A model generated the notes under the pieces. The model was not told the origin of the DNA, searched no databases, and saw only the letters and a list, made by a program, of their open reading frames with translations. A program made the translations under genes and the position numbers. This document shows positions 21,079-29,736 of a DNA stretch of 64,000 nucleotides, piece by piece. This DNA is from Scytonema sp. UIC 10036 (GTDB lineage Bacteria; Cyanobacteriota; Cyanobacteriia; Cyanobacteriales; Nostocaceae), in assembly GCF_009725235.1 (NCBI RefSeq), contig NZ_WJFC01000010.1, positions 62,001 through 126,000 on the forward strand, in the 5' to 3' direction. Every line of letters starts with the position of its first letter. Position 1 is the stretch's first letter.

Positions 21079-21825
21079 CTATTGTTGAGACAACTTTTGA
21101 GAAATGTTTTGAAGCAGGAGCACCTGGGTCGTATGCAGGAAAAAGTGGTCACCAGGAAACATTTGTAATGAGAAGGAAGCGATCGTCTGGTCACGCCATG
21201 CCTCAAGGCGATCGCGGGTTATCTTATCCTGTAAGCCACCGAAGACCGAGATGGGAAAGTCAAAGGGAGGCTCATTTGAGTAAACATAGCTTCCGTAGAC
21301 TGCCAAATCTGCCCGCAGGATCGGGAGCATCAACTGCATCAGTTCGGTATACTCCATTACCTCCTTAGGTATGCCGTTAAGTCTGCACAGTTCTTCTATA
21401 AACTCTAATTCTGGCAGATTATGGATGAGAGAGGAAGGCTTATGGGTTTGAGGAGCGCCACTACCAGAAACGAATAGGTGAACTGGGCTTACATCATACT
21501 GTTTGCGTAGTTGACGGGCAACTTCAAAGCATACTAATGCACCCATGCTGTGACCAAAGAAGGCGAATTGTCTATCAAGGTGTGGAAGTAGAACTTGAGT
21601 AATTGCTTGGACGAGGGGAGTAAACTGGGTAAAAGGAGCCTCCTTAATCCGACTTTCTCTTCCAGGAAACTGAAGGGAACAGACCTCAACAGTCATTGGA
21701 AGGCTTTCTGACCAATCATAGAAAATTGAGGCTCCACGACCAGCATAGGGAAAGCAGAATAGACGCAAGCTCGCTCTTTGATTCGGTTTGGGGTACACAA
21801 CCCAGGAGTCAGTAGTCCTAAACAT
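21079..21825 (-). CDS. Type II thioesterase (external, NRPS-associated)
   Basis: A 248-residue alpha/beta hydrolase of the GrsT/TEII family. It starts with LFCFPYAGRGASIFYDW, continues with VCSLQFPGRESRI, and carries the nucleophile elbow FFGHSMGAL (catalytic Ser). The catalytic His is near the C-terminus in FPGDHFFLH. Such enzymes clear mis-primed or stalled carrier domains, and sometimes release product. It lies in reverse orientation downstream of the last NRPS, which has no release domain, so it is the only hydrolytic release candidate in the window. The call as TEII is firm; a release role is a guess. Confidence 0.92.
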   Translation of the reverse strand: MFRTTDSWVVYPKPNQRASLRLFCFPYAGRGASIFYDWSESLPMTVEVCSLQFPGRESRIKEAPFTQFTPLVQAITQVLLPHLDRQFAFFGHSMGALVCFEVARQLRKQYDVSPVHLFVSGSGAPQTHKPSSLIHNLPELEFIEELCRLNGIPKEVMEYTELMQLMLPILRADLAVYGSYVYSNEPPFDFPISVFGGLQDKITRDRLEAWRDQTIASFSLQMFPGDHFFLHTTQVLLLQNISQKLSQQ

Positions 21826-21918
21826 ATAAAGTTACATTGTAGTAGTGAATAAATTGACAGGCGTCATGGCTTAAACAACAACCTGATTCTACAACTCAAA
21901 GATAACAGCACAGGAAGT

Positions 21919-23190
21919 ATGCGTATAAAAATTGTGGCATTGGATTCAATTGGCGGCACCCGAGCTTACGTCGCCCTTGGGCTAGGATTGCAACAGGCTG
22001 GTCATTCAGTACAAATAGCTACCTTTCCTTTCTTACAAGAGTTGGTTAGCAGCTGGGGATTGGACTTTGCACCTGTAGAGTGTAATAACTTGAAAAAGAG
22101 AAGTCCAACACCTTTCGGCAACAACCCCTTTCGTTTGATCCGCAATATTGGCAATTTGCTGCGACCACTCAACGAGAGTCTGCTACCTGTACTCTGGCAA
22201 CTTTGTCAAGATGCAGACGCAATTGTTTTTAACCAAAATACGTTTGTATGCTATAACATTGCTGAAAAATTAGGCATACCTTGCTACGCCGCCTGTGCCC
22301 AACCCCACCACCAAACCCATGTTTTTCCTTATTTTCATTTTCCTCACATACACCCACCAACTGTTCCGCGTAAGATAGGCATCTACAACTGGCTGACCTA
22401 CTCCTTGTTCGATCAACTCCTCTGGCAATCTGTTCGGCAACCGATTAACCAGTGGCGACAGGAAACTTTAAACTTGCCTCCTCTTCCCTCTTTGTCAGGT
22501 GTGTTGGGGCGAATGCAGCAACAAAAAATACCATGTCTTTACAGCTGTAGTCCTTCTTTTCTCCCTAAACCTTATGACTGGCCTGGCTGGGTGTACGTCA
22601 CTGGCTACTGGTTTCTTAGACGTCCGTCGAACTGGCAGCCGCCCAGCGACTTGATACAATTTCTGGCTGCTGGACCACCGCCAATTTACATTGAAACCTG
22701 GCATGAGAAAATCGGAGTAGAGACAGTTCGGAAAGTCCTATCACAGACAAAGCAACGAGCTATTGTGCGAACCGTAAGAGGTGGTCTTCGGGATGCCCAT
22801 TTTCCAGAGGATGAGGTATTTACTATCAAATCCGTGCCCCACGATTGGCTTTTTCCGCAAATGGCAGCGGTAATGCATCAAGGTGGTCATGGTACAACGT
22901 TAAATGGTATACGTGCTGGCGTTCCTACAGTTACCATCCCCTACAACGGGGACCAGTTTCTCTGGGCGCGTAGAGTAGCCCAGTTAGGTTTAGGTCCATC
23001 GCCGATTGTGCAAGAACAGCCTTCAGTAGAGAAAATGGTTGCTGCTATTAGAACTGCCATCAACGACACAACAATGAAAGAGCGTGCTGCGGCAATAGGC
23101 AAACGCATTCAAGCAGAGGACGGAGTAGCAAAGGCAGTCGAAGCCTTTCACAGACATTTACCATCCAGCTGGCAACAACACAATGTCTAA
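21919..23190 (+). CDS. UGT/GT1-type glycosyltransferase
   Basis: 423 residues with the GT-B layout of macrolide/sterol-type UDP-sugar transferases. The N-terminal acceptor domain starts MRIKIVALDSIGGTRAYVALGLGLQQAGH. The C-terminal donor-binding signature is AVMHQGGHGTTLNGIRAGVPTVTIPYNGDQFLWARRV, with the conserved HxGGxGT loop and the acidic/Gln pair (DQ). It follows the thioesterase on the opposite strand and precedes the exporter by 31 bases. It likely attaches a sugar to the lipopeptide; sugar identity and acceptor site cannot be read. Confidence 0.9.
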   Translation: MRIKIVALDSIGGTRAYVALGLGLQQAGHSVQIATFPFLQELVSSWGLDFAPVECNNLKKRSPTPFGNNPFRLIRNIGNLLRPLNESLLPVLWQLCQDADAIVFNQNTFVCYNIAEKLGIPCYAACAQPHHQTHVFPYFHFPHIHPPTVPRKIGIYNWLTYSLFDQLLWQSVRQPINQWRQETLNLPPLPSLSGVLGRMQQQKIPCLYSCSPSFLPKPYDWPGWVYVTGYWFLRRPSNWQPPSDLIQFLAAGPPPIYIETWHEKIGVETVRKVLSQTKQRAIVRTVRGGLRDAHFPEDEVFTIKSVPHDWLFPQMAAVMHQGGHGTTLNGIRAGVPTVTIPYNGDQFLWARRVAQLGLGPSPIVQEQPSVEKMVAAIRTAINDTTMKERAAAIGKRIQAEDGVAKAVEAFHRHLPSSWQQHNV

Positions 23191-23221
23191 ACTAATTCTG
23201 TCCACTAAGGTCTTATAGTAA

Positions 23222-24499
23222 ATGCAAGTATTTATTCCGATCTGGTTTGGTCAACTTGTTTCGCAGATCGGCTCCGGTCTCACTAGATTCGCGCTAGGTG
23301 TCTGGGTATACCAAGTTACTGGGACAGTCACCCAATTCGCACTGATTTCTGTGTTCGGTATGCTGCCGGGCATTTTGATATCACCTTTGGCTGGTGCAGT
23401 TGTGGATCGCTGGGATCGACGCTGGGCTATGCTTCTTGGGGATGCAGGGGGAGGACTGAGTGCATTGACTATTGCGCTGTTGCTCATTGCCAATCGGCTT
23501 GAAGTCTGGCACATTTACCTTGCTGTAGCGCTAAGATCGATTTTCAGTGCTTTCCAGTGGCCAGCTTTTTCCGCGACCACTACGCTGCTTGTTCCCAAGC
23601 GACACCTTAGTCGCGCCAGCGGTATGGTGGAGATGGCAGAGGCGACTTCACGGCTGATCTCACCAATACTAGCAGGTGCGCTAGTTGTAACTATTCAGAT
23701 TCAGGGCGTGATTCTGCTCGATTGCGTTACATTTCTTTTTGCCCTCATTACGCGGCTGCTCGTCCGATTCCCCAAACCGCAAATTACCTTAGAAAATAAA
23801 GTACAGAAGAACTCGCTGTTGCACGAAATCATTTATGGTTGGACATACATCACTGCTCGACCTGCACTATTCGGATTGTTAATGTTTTACGCAGTCCGCA
23901 ATTTCTTCATAGGAGTTGTCAGCGTGCTAGTTACACCGCTGGTGCTGGCCTTCGCTTCGACTACTGTGCTCGGCAGCGTGCTGTCCATTGGTGGGGGCGG
24001 TATGCTGGTTGGCAGTCTGGCGATAAGCACCTGGGGTGGTCCAAATAACCGCATCTATGGTGTGTTCGGTTTCACGCTGTTAGGCGGGCTGTGCATACTA
24101 CTTGCTGGGCTTATGCCCTCAGTTCCTGTCTTCTTTGCTGCTATCTTTATTTACTTCTTCGGCTTGGCAGTTATCAACGGCTGCGATCGGGCGATTTGGC
24201 AAAGTAAAGTTGCTCCTGCTGTGCAGGGACGAGTGTTTGCCGTGCGGCGTATGCTCTCCTGGGCATCTCTACCGCTCGCCTATCTTATTGCTGGACCGTT
24301 AGCCGATCGAGTCTTCGAGCCATTGCTTGCTGTCGGAGGACCACTGGCTGCAAGCATTGGACGGATTATCGGTGTAGGGCGAGGACATGGCATTGCCTTA
24401 TTATTTGTTGTGATGGGAATGCTCACTATGCTAACAACAATTGCGGGCTATCTATACCCACCTCTACGGCTGCTAGAGGCGCAACTGCCGGATGCGTAA
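23222..24499 (+). CDS. MFS transporter (EntS/MFS_3-like exporter)
   Basis: 425 residues with about 12 hydrophobic segments. It has the MFS signature GAVVDRWDRRWAML in the loop after the second helix, and MFS_3-type features (WQSKVAPAVQGRVFAVRRML in the second half). Members of this subfamily export siderophores and peptides. It starts 31 bases after the glycosyltransferase and is likely co-transcribed, so export of the finished lipopeptide is the natural role. Its stop codon overlaps the start of a short HlyD-like remnant. Confidence 0.88.
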   Translation: MQVFIPIWFGQLVSQIGSGLTRFALGVWVYQVTGTVTQFALISVFGMLPGILISPLAGAVVDRWDRRWAMLLGDAGGGLSALTIALLLIANRLEVWHIYLAVALRSIFSAFQWPAFSATTTLLVPKRHLSRASGMVEMAEATSRLISPILAGALVVTIQIQGVILLDCVTFLFALITRLLVRFPKPQITLENKVQKNSLLHEIIYGWTYITARPALFGLLMFYAVRNFFIGVVSVLVTPLVLAFASTTVLGSVLSIGGGGMLVGSLAISTWGGPNNRIYGVFGFTLLGGLCILLAGLMPSVPVFFAAIFIYFFGLAVINGCDRAIWQSKVAPAVQGRVFAVRRMLSWASLPLAYLIAGPLADRVFEPLLAVGGPLAASIGRIIGVGRGHGIALLFVVMGMLTMLTTIAGYLYPPLRLLEAQLPDA

Positions 24500-24668
24500 A
24501 CGATACTATTTTGAAGTCACAATCAAACCGGAAACACTTACCTTCGGAGCTAGCGAATATAAATGCCATCTTCAAGCTGGAATGGCTGCTACAGCCGATC
24601 TTCTTTCCAAAGAAGAAACAGTACTGCAATATCTGTTGAGAAAAGCAAGGTTAATCACAGATTTGTGA
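24492..24668 (+). pseudogene. C-terminal remnant of an HlyD-family adaptor
   Basis: A 58-residue frame whose ATG overlaps the MFS stop codon. It contains LQAGMAATADLLSKEETVLQYLLRKARLITDL, which resembles the last 30-50 residues of cyanobacterial HlyD/membrane-fusion proteins (pattern PGMTVTADI...EETVLTFLLRKAR). A complete adaptor is over 400 residues, so this is only the tail. Either a deletion joined it to the MFS gene or the exporter locus was rearranged. It could still be translated by coupling. Recognition is by eye. Confidence 0.6.
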
Positions 24669-24672
24669 GCAG

Positions 24673-26130
24673 TTAAACTATTGGTAAGTCTCGAAGGAAA
24701 TAAAAGCGATCGCTTTTCCAATCACTGCCTTTTATTCGTCCTAAATACCCTGTTAATGGTGAGGAAAGTTCAAGCAAAATTTCGTGCATTTCTTCACGAC
24801 TTATACTTTGAGGTGGGTTGGAGTAACCATAAGCTCCAAAGAGAGTTGCAACCTCAACATTGTTATCACCCGTGTTTTCTTGGTGTTTTTTGACAAGTTG
24901 TACGAGATGCGATCGCAATTTAATGGTTTTATATACTAGTTGAATATATTTTTCTACTTCATCATCAGCAGAACCGGGTTTGAGATATTCTTTAAGCTTA
25001 AATAAATCTACCGAACCACGGTAATTACTTTGCAACTTTACTAATTGTTCTAAAGTTTTTGGATTAATAATTGCCATACCTTGTATTGTTGCTGCATCTT
25101 TTAATTGAGTAGTAGGTTCTCCGGAACCGATGATTAATTTAGCTGATTGCTTAAATAGTTCTTGACTTTTTAAACGTAGGGTTCCCAAATTGAGTAATTG
25201 TACTGCAGTAGGATTGGGGATTTTTTTACCTGCTTTACATTCTCCAACAAGAGGATAGGGTTTTGAACAAAAGACATCTACACCTCCAGCACCGCCTTTA
25301 TGAAAATAATCTACTGTAAATCCCAAGAATTCCAAGCTTTTACGGACTATGTTTTCAAAGTCTGTCCCTGCTTGATAGTTGCTTTTGCCTTCATCCTGCT
25401 CTATGCTGCGATCGCCTAGTGCTGCAATATTGTTTATCCAAGTTAAATCTGGGTTCTTTTGCAAAGTATTGTCTTCACTAGCCCAGCCTAATAATACTTT
25501 GACTTCTTTGTCTAACTGTTGAGTAGCTGGGTTAGTTATAGTAAGGGCGGCTAATGCAGCCTGCAATTCCTCTAATTCAGGATGTTGCGGTGGTTGAAGT
25601 TTCTCTAGTTGTTGTTTGCGAAGGGCAAAGATGCGATCGCTCAATACAGGATTGGCTTCAGATATAATGAGAGAATTAGGTAAAGGTGCAAATTGGCGAC
25701 CTTGAAATTGCCCTAAAATTTCACGTGGTTCAAGTAACTGGTAAACGCGCAAATAAGCCAAAAAAATATGAGGTCGTTGTCCCAGCGCTTGCTGTAATGC
25801 TTCTTTTGTCCAAACCGTTAATTGTGACAAAGCCTCAAATGATTCAGGAAGATGCATTTTGCAACCTTCGCATTTAGCCCAAGCTTTAATCACAACTTTT
25901 TCAGACTCTAAATTAATAAAAACTTTTTGGGCAGTTGGTAAAAAACCTGCTCGGTAGTATTGCTCAGGAGATAATAAGTTAATCGAAACATTAACTGGAT
26001 ATAGAGCGAATTGCTGCCCCGGATTGATAAAATTCCGAGGCATTGCAGCAATCATTTGCCCTTCAATTAATGCTTCAACATCAAGAACAGGTAAACACAG
26101 AGCCGTTTGAAGCAAAATGGATTGACTCAT
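24673..26130 (-). CDS. DUF1802 protein with PD-(D/E)XK nuclease domain
   Basis: 485 residues. The first 170 or so match the cyanobacterial DUF1802 family (ALCLPVLDVEALIEGQMIAAMPR, LYPVNVS, VIKAWAKCEGC, LTVWTKEALQQALGQR). The middle carries a restriction-endonuclease-like core: TDFENIVRKSLEFLGFTV, then GGVDVFCSKPYPLVGECKAGK, giving the D...ExK catalytic set. A helical C-terminal region of about 150 residues follows. It begins 2 bases after the upstream ATPase stop codon, so the two are translationally linked. A DNA-cleaving role, powered or gated by the ATPase, is inferred. Confidence 0.75.
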   Translation of the reverse strand: MSQSILLQTALCLPVLDVEALIEGQMIAAMPRNFINPGQQFALYPVNVSINLLSPEQYYRAGFLPTAQKVFINLESEKVVIKAWAKCEGCKMHLPESFEALSQLTVWTKEALQQALGQRPHIFLAYLRVYQLLEPREILGQFQGRQFAPLPNSLIISEANPVLSDRIFALRKQQLEKLQPPQHPELEELQAALAALTITNPATQQLDKEVKVLLGWASEDNTLQKNPDLTWINNIAALGDRSIEQDEGKSNYQAGTDFENIVRKSLEFLGFTVDYFHKGGAGGVDVFCSKPYPLVGECKAGKKIPNPTAVQLLNLGTLRLKSQELFKQSAKLIIGSGEPTTQLKDAATIQGMAIINPKTLEQLVKLQSNYRGSVDLFKLKEYLKPGSADDEVEKYIQLVYKTIKLRSHLVQLVKKHQENTGDNNVEVATLFGAYGYSNPPQSISREEMHEILLELSSPLTGYLGRIKGSDWKSDRFYFLRDLPIV

Positions 26131-26132
26131 GG

Positions 26133-28109
26133 TTAGTTCAACAACTCACTCAGATCCTCTAAGTTTTCTGCGTCCTCAGTACTAGAAGGGTTGAGGAAGT
26201 CGTTTAATAGTTCCTCTCCCTCAATAGTCTCTATATCTATTTGACCTGAAGGAGCACTTAAAATTTCTAGTAGTAAAGAATTTTCTCGAGTTATTGGTTG
26301 GGATAAGCTCAGGAGTTGCTCATCGTCAAGTTGATAATATTTACGCTTTTGATAAACAAAATAGATGTCAATGAGTTGTCTGATTTCCTCCTCTCTTAAA
26401 TCTACCCATTCTCCTCCTAAATTTGATATAAAGTGTTCTAGCAACTTGTAAGATTCTCCTTTCGTTTTCAGTTTTTTAGACTTAGATCGAAGCAAGCAAC
26501 CACGAGTTATGTCAAACTTTTGATATTCAGTTAATCGATTTAATCCTGATAGTAGAGATTTTGATGGTTGAAGTACGGCTATTCCGATTCTGACATCTTT
26601 ATCTTGTTCTTTAGCAAGAATTTTGAAATTGATATAGCCATTATTAGGCGCTTTTGGATATACTTCAACAACATCTTCAATTTTTATTCCATTTAACTTT
26701 TCACCAGTGAAAGTCTCTCCCTCAAATTTTTCTCCTTTTAAGGTCTGAAAACTAAAGAGTAATACATTAGCGATTAATGAATTATCCTCTAGGAAATTTA
26801 CACGTTCAACTGCCATTTCCCTTTGCAATGCAAGCTTAAATCGCTCATATGGGTCTTCTGGTAATCTCTCCTCAGAAACCTTAAAGTTCTCTGCACACCA
26901 TTTCAAAGCTTCCCTTACGGTCAGTTTATTTTTACCATATTTTCTCAATTCCTCTTCTTCAAATGGGTAAAAAGGATTGGGAGGTGTTAAATTTTTGACA
27001 TCGTAAAACTCTTTGAGCCACAAGGTGACTAATTCAACCATAGAATCGCCACTAAGAGATTTTAAATCTATGGGTTTGCGTTGAGTATATTTTGAAATTC
27101 TGTCTGGTATGCCAGCAGTCATCAAATCAACCTTATTAGTCCATGTATCAGGCATCATAACTGTAAGAATGACCACCCCTCGACCAAGTTCTGAGTGTTC
27201 GAGAGTATCATGTAGACGCTTAACTAAATCAGCAATTACTTGTGGAGTTGTAAACCCATCAGCATTACAGTTGTTTTCTACATCTATTTCGTCAAAACAA
27301 ATAACGATAGGGTTATAATAACTCACTAAATTCAATATTTGCTGAACAGATTTTAGGGCTTCAGCTTCTCTATCTTGATTGGTTTTACTGGGATTTGGTA
27401 ATCCCAAAGCGTCGGCATGAGAGTTTGCTAGCTCATTCCCAGATAGCCATTTGATGGCAAAAGATGCTTGAGTTTCTGAAAGCGTCCATAAAATTGCCCG
27501 GACAATATAAGGATCTGCATTGGGTTTTATTCTAAGTACCTCTTTGGTCAGCCTATCCATTAAATTTTTGTTCCTAGCTGACCAAGTAGCGCATACTTTG
27601 TCAAAACGTTCAAGCAGATGCTTGGCAGAAAGATTAGGAGCATCAGCATTAATAGCTTTGAAACCTTCATTTGCCATTGCTGCTGCCACTTGCTGCCACT
27701 GCATTACCCCTTGGCTACCAGTGTTGCTGAGACTATCTGCCAAAGTTTGTTGAAATTGGTATTTAACCAAATTTAAATCTGTATAATTATTTACGCCTGC
27801 ATAAACGAATAAAGCACTTCCATTGGCTTTCAGTTGATGGCGAATGCGACTCAGAATATGAGTTTTACCCACTCCCTGTGCAGCAGTTATGGCTATTGAT
27901 GTCACCTTGTCTTGACTAGATTGACTAGTACGCAACAATTCAATAGCTTGAAAAACTGCATCAGAAGCGTGAGCATTCAAAGTAGGTAAATCGGGGAACC
28001 CTTTTCCCCAGACATCCTGTTCTTTGACTATACCAACATTAAGAAATGGATTGTGACTTTGGATAGCGATGTTGATTGTTTCTATTGGCGAAATAGCAGA
28101 ACTGTCCAT
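26133..28109 (-). CDS. P-loop ATPase (AAA/ORC-like)
   Basis: 658 residues. Walker A is AAQGVGKTHIL (about residues 76-86) and Walker B is IVICFDEIDVEN (about 268). The N-terminus reads NPFLNVGIVKEQDVWGKGFPDLPTLN, then an alpha/beta ATPase core and a long C-terminal half (about 300 residues) with no domain I recognise. The layout resembles ATPases of DNA-loading, STAND-like or phage-defence systems. It sits between a winged-helix-like gene 46 bases upstream and the nuclease gene 2 bases downstream. The ATPase call is firm; the biological role is unknown. Confidence 0.8.
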   Translation of the reverse strand: MDSSAISPIETINIAIQSHNPFLNVGIVKEQDVWGKGFPDLPTLNAHASDAVFQAIELLRTSQSSQDKVTSIAITAAQGVGKTHILSRIRHQLKANGSALFVYAGVNNYTDLNLVKYQFQQTLADSLSNTGSQGVMQWQQVAAAMANEGFKAINADAPNLSAKHLLERFDKVCATWSARNKNLMDRLTKEVLRIKPNADPYIVRAILWTLSETQASFAIKWLSGNELANSHADALGLPNPSKTNQDREAEALKSVQQILNLVSYYNPIVICFDEIDVENNCNADGFTTPQVIADLVKRLHDTLEHSELGRGVVILTVMMPDTWTNKVDLMTAGIPDRISKYTQRKPIDLKSLSGDSMVELVTLWLKEFYDVKNLTPPNPFYPFEEEELRKYGKNKLTVREALKWCAENFKVSEERLPEDPYERFKLALQREMAVERVNFLEDNSLIANVLLFSFQTLKGEKFEGETFTGEKLNGIKIEDVVEVYPKAPNNGYINFKILAKEQDKDVRIGIAVLQPSKSLLSGLNRLTEYQKFDITRGCLLRSKSKKLKTKGESYKLLEHFISNLGGEWVDLREEEIRQLIDIYFVYQKRKYYQLDDEQLLSLSQPITRENSLLLEILSAPSGQIDIETIEGEELLNDFLNPSSTEDAENLEDLSELLN

Positions 28110-28155
28110 ATTGTTTCAGTCTGAGGTAAGGAACTACATAAGGATTTAGAACAAA

Positions 28156-28824
28156 TTAGGAATTTAAAAGCTTAGCGTAGTAACGCAATCCACCACCGGG
28201 GACGATGATTGAGTCCTCACGTTTATCCGGAGTAATATCTCGCATTTCTCCTGCCATAAGCTGCAAAATGTCCTTTTCCTGCATTTCCAGCAACCATTCG
28301 TTAAAATCAGAACGGCTAATGCGATCGCCAATCTCTCGTCTTATCCGATAAATTGGCACTAAATGATTCAAGTTATAGTCACGGTTAAGCTGCTCGTAAA
28401 CTTTTAGCGTTACTAGCTTAAACTCGTCGTAAGATGCGATCGCTTTACCAACATTAGGGTTTGCACTTTTCACCCCATTAGTCAATGCAGCTTGAAAACT
28501 AACCACACTGTTTGTCTGACTTATCCACTTCAGTAGTGCATTCGCTGTCCAAGTTCCGACAATAGTACCTTCAAATTTGAAATTCGGGCTTTTTAGACCT
28601 TCACCCAAAACCTCTAAACCTTTGGGAGATACTAGAGAAAAGCCTGTTTTCGAGATAGCGATCGCACCCTGTTGTTGCAATTCGTTAAAAACACCCTGAT
28701 AGTCTGCTACTTTCTTGGTTTTTGATACAATACGCTTAGTGAGTTCGCCTTTCTTCACTTCTTGCTTTGCTCCACCTAAATCCCACAATGCGAGAAGGAG
28801 ACGAGTAGTTGCTTGAGTTTCCAT
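28156..28824 (-). CDS. Hypothetical protein, first gene of the ATPase-nuclease operon
   Basis: 222 residues, family not recognised. The N-terminal 80 residues look like a winged helix (TRLLLALWDLGGAKQEVKKGELTKRIV..YQGVFNELQQQGAIAISKTGFSLVSPKGLEVL). The C-terminal part (LVPIYRIRREIGDRISRSDFNEWLLEMQEKDILQLM..GGGLRYYAKL) resembles a second winged helix. It could bind DNA as the recognition or regulatory subunit of the following ATPase and nuclease. It is the first gene of the leftward operon; the following gene starts 46 bases on. Confidence 0.7.
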   Translation of the reverse strand: METQATTRLLLALWDLGGAKQEVKKGELTKRIVSKTKKVADYQGVFNELQQQGAIAISKTGFSLVSPKGLEVLGEGLKSPNFKFEGTIVGTWTANALLKWISQTNSVVSFQAALTNGVKSANPNVGKAIASYDEFKLVTLKVYEQLNRDYNLNHLVPIYRIRREIGDRISRSDFNEWLLEMQEKDILQLMAGEMRDITPDKREDSIIVPGGGLRYYAKLLNS

Positions 28825-29013
28825 AAGTTGTAAGCTTTGTGACTGTCAATCAATGATTATCTTCGCCAGAACCAGTATAGTTTTGACTCTAAGCTTTTCA
28901 CTGTTGGGGAAATACTGAAAAATCTCAAGTAGTTTCTTACCTATTACCTGAAGTTACTTACGTAGAGTTCTGTATATTTCCTGTGGACGAAAACAGCTTC
29001 TTTCAAAGGCAAG

Positions 29014-29268
29014 ATGGATCTCTTAAGAAATTACATCATCATTGCACTCATACTGTTTACCTGTGCTGTTGTAGACGGAGCGGCAATTGTTCTTACACTA
29101 TGCCATTGGAAGCAGCAGGAATTCAATACTGTTGTTGCAACAGCAGGGCATTTAGCAAATGCAGGACAATTGAAAAAACACTATGAACATAAATTTCTCA
29201 GGGCGCAAACTTACTTCTTTTCCAGTTGCTGTTTTCCTTTCGGCATTACTAACAGTCCCAGTTCTTAG
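29014..29268 (+). CDS. Possible small membrane protein (doubtful)
   Basis: 84 residues with one clear hydrophobic segment near the start (NYIIIALILFTCAVVDGAAIVLTL). The ribosome site (AAAGGCAAG) is weak, and the frame overlaps the start of the next gene by 86 bases. No family recognised. The hydrophobic helix argues for it; the overlap argues against. Confidence 0.22.
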   Translation: MDLLRNYIIIALILFTCAVVDGAAIVLTLCHWKQQEFNTVVATAGHLANAGQLKKHYEHKFLRAQTYFFSSCCFPFGITNSPSS

Positions 29269-29674
29269 TAGCTGCGGTGGTGGAAGCCCTCAAACTAGTG
29301 CGCCACCCATTGATGATACCGTTAACGGTAGAAATGTGAATTATCCAGGTCAAGCAAATCCACCACAAGAAGCAAGAAGGGGATTATCAACAGGACAGAA
29401 AGTAGCGATTCTGGCTGGTGCAGCTGCTCTTTACTACCTCTACAACCAGCGCAAGAATGCACAGGGAACAGGACCCCAAGGCAAATACTATATATCTAAA
29501 AACGGGCGTGTTTACTACCGTGATGCTCAAGGTCGCGCTCATTGGGTAACACCTCCATCTGAAGGAATTCGAGTTCCGGCGTCTGAAGCCGAACGGTATC
29601 GGGATTTTCAAGGCTACAACGGACGCAATACGGGTCGCACTTTAACTGACGTAGTTCCACAGGAAGTTTATTAA
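29183..29674 (+). CDS. Putative lipoprotein
   Basis: 163 residues. A signal sequence ends in a lipobox (LTVPVLSSCGGG, Cys lipidated after cleavage), followed by a Pro/Asn-rich linker, a short hydrophobic helix (VAILAGAAALYYLYNQ) and a C-terminal basic/aromatic part (GKYYISKNGRVYYRDAQGRAHWV). It therefore looks membrane-anchored in the periplasm or outer membrane. It is followed 62 bases on by the repeat protein gene, perhaps co-transcribed. Function unknown. Confidence 0.75.
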   Translation: MNINFSGRKLTSFPVAVFLSALLTVPVLSSCGGGSPQTSAPPIDDTVNGRNVNYPGQANPPQEARRGLSTGQKVAILAGAAALYYLYNQRKNAQGTGPQGKYYISKNGRVYYRDAQGRAHWVTPPSEGIRVPASEAERYRDFQGYNGRNTGRTLTDVVPQEVY

Positions 29675-29736
29675 GGGATTTTCAATCAGTAGATTCTTCA
29701 TCATCAACCATAGAAATGAAAAGGAGATAGGTCATC

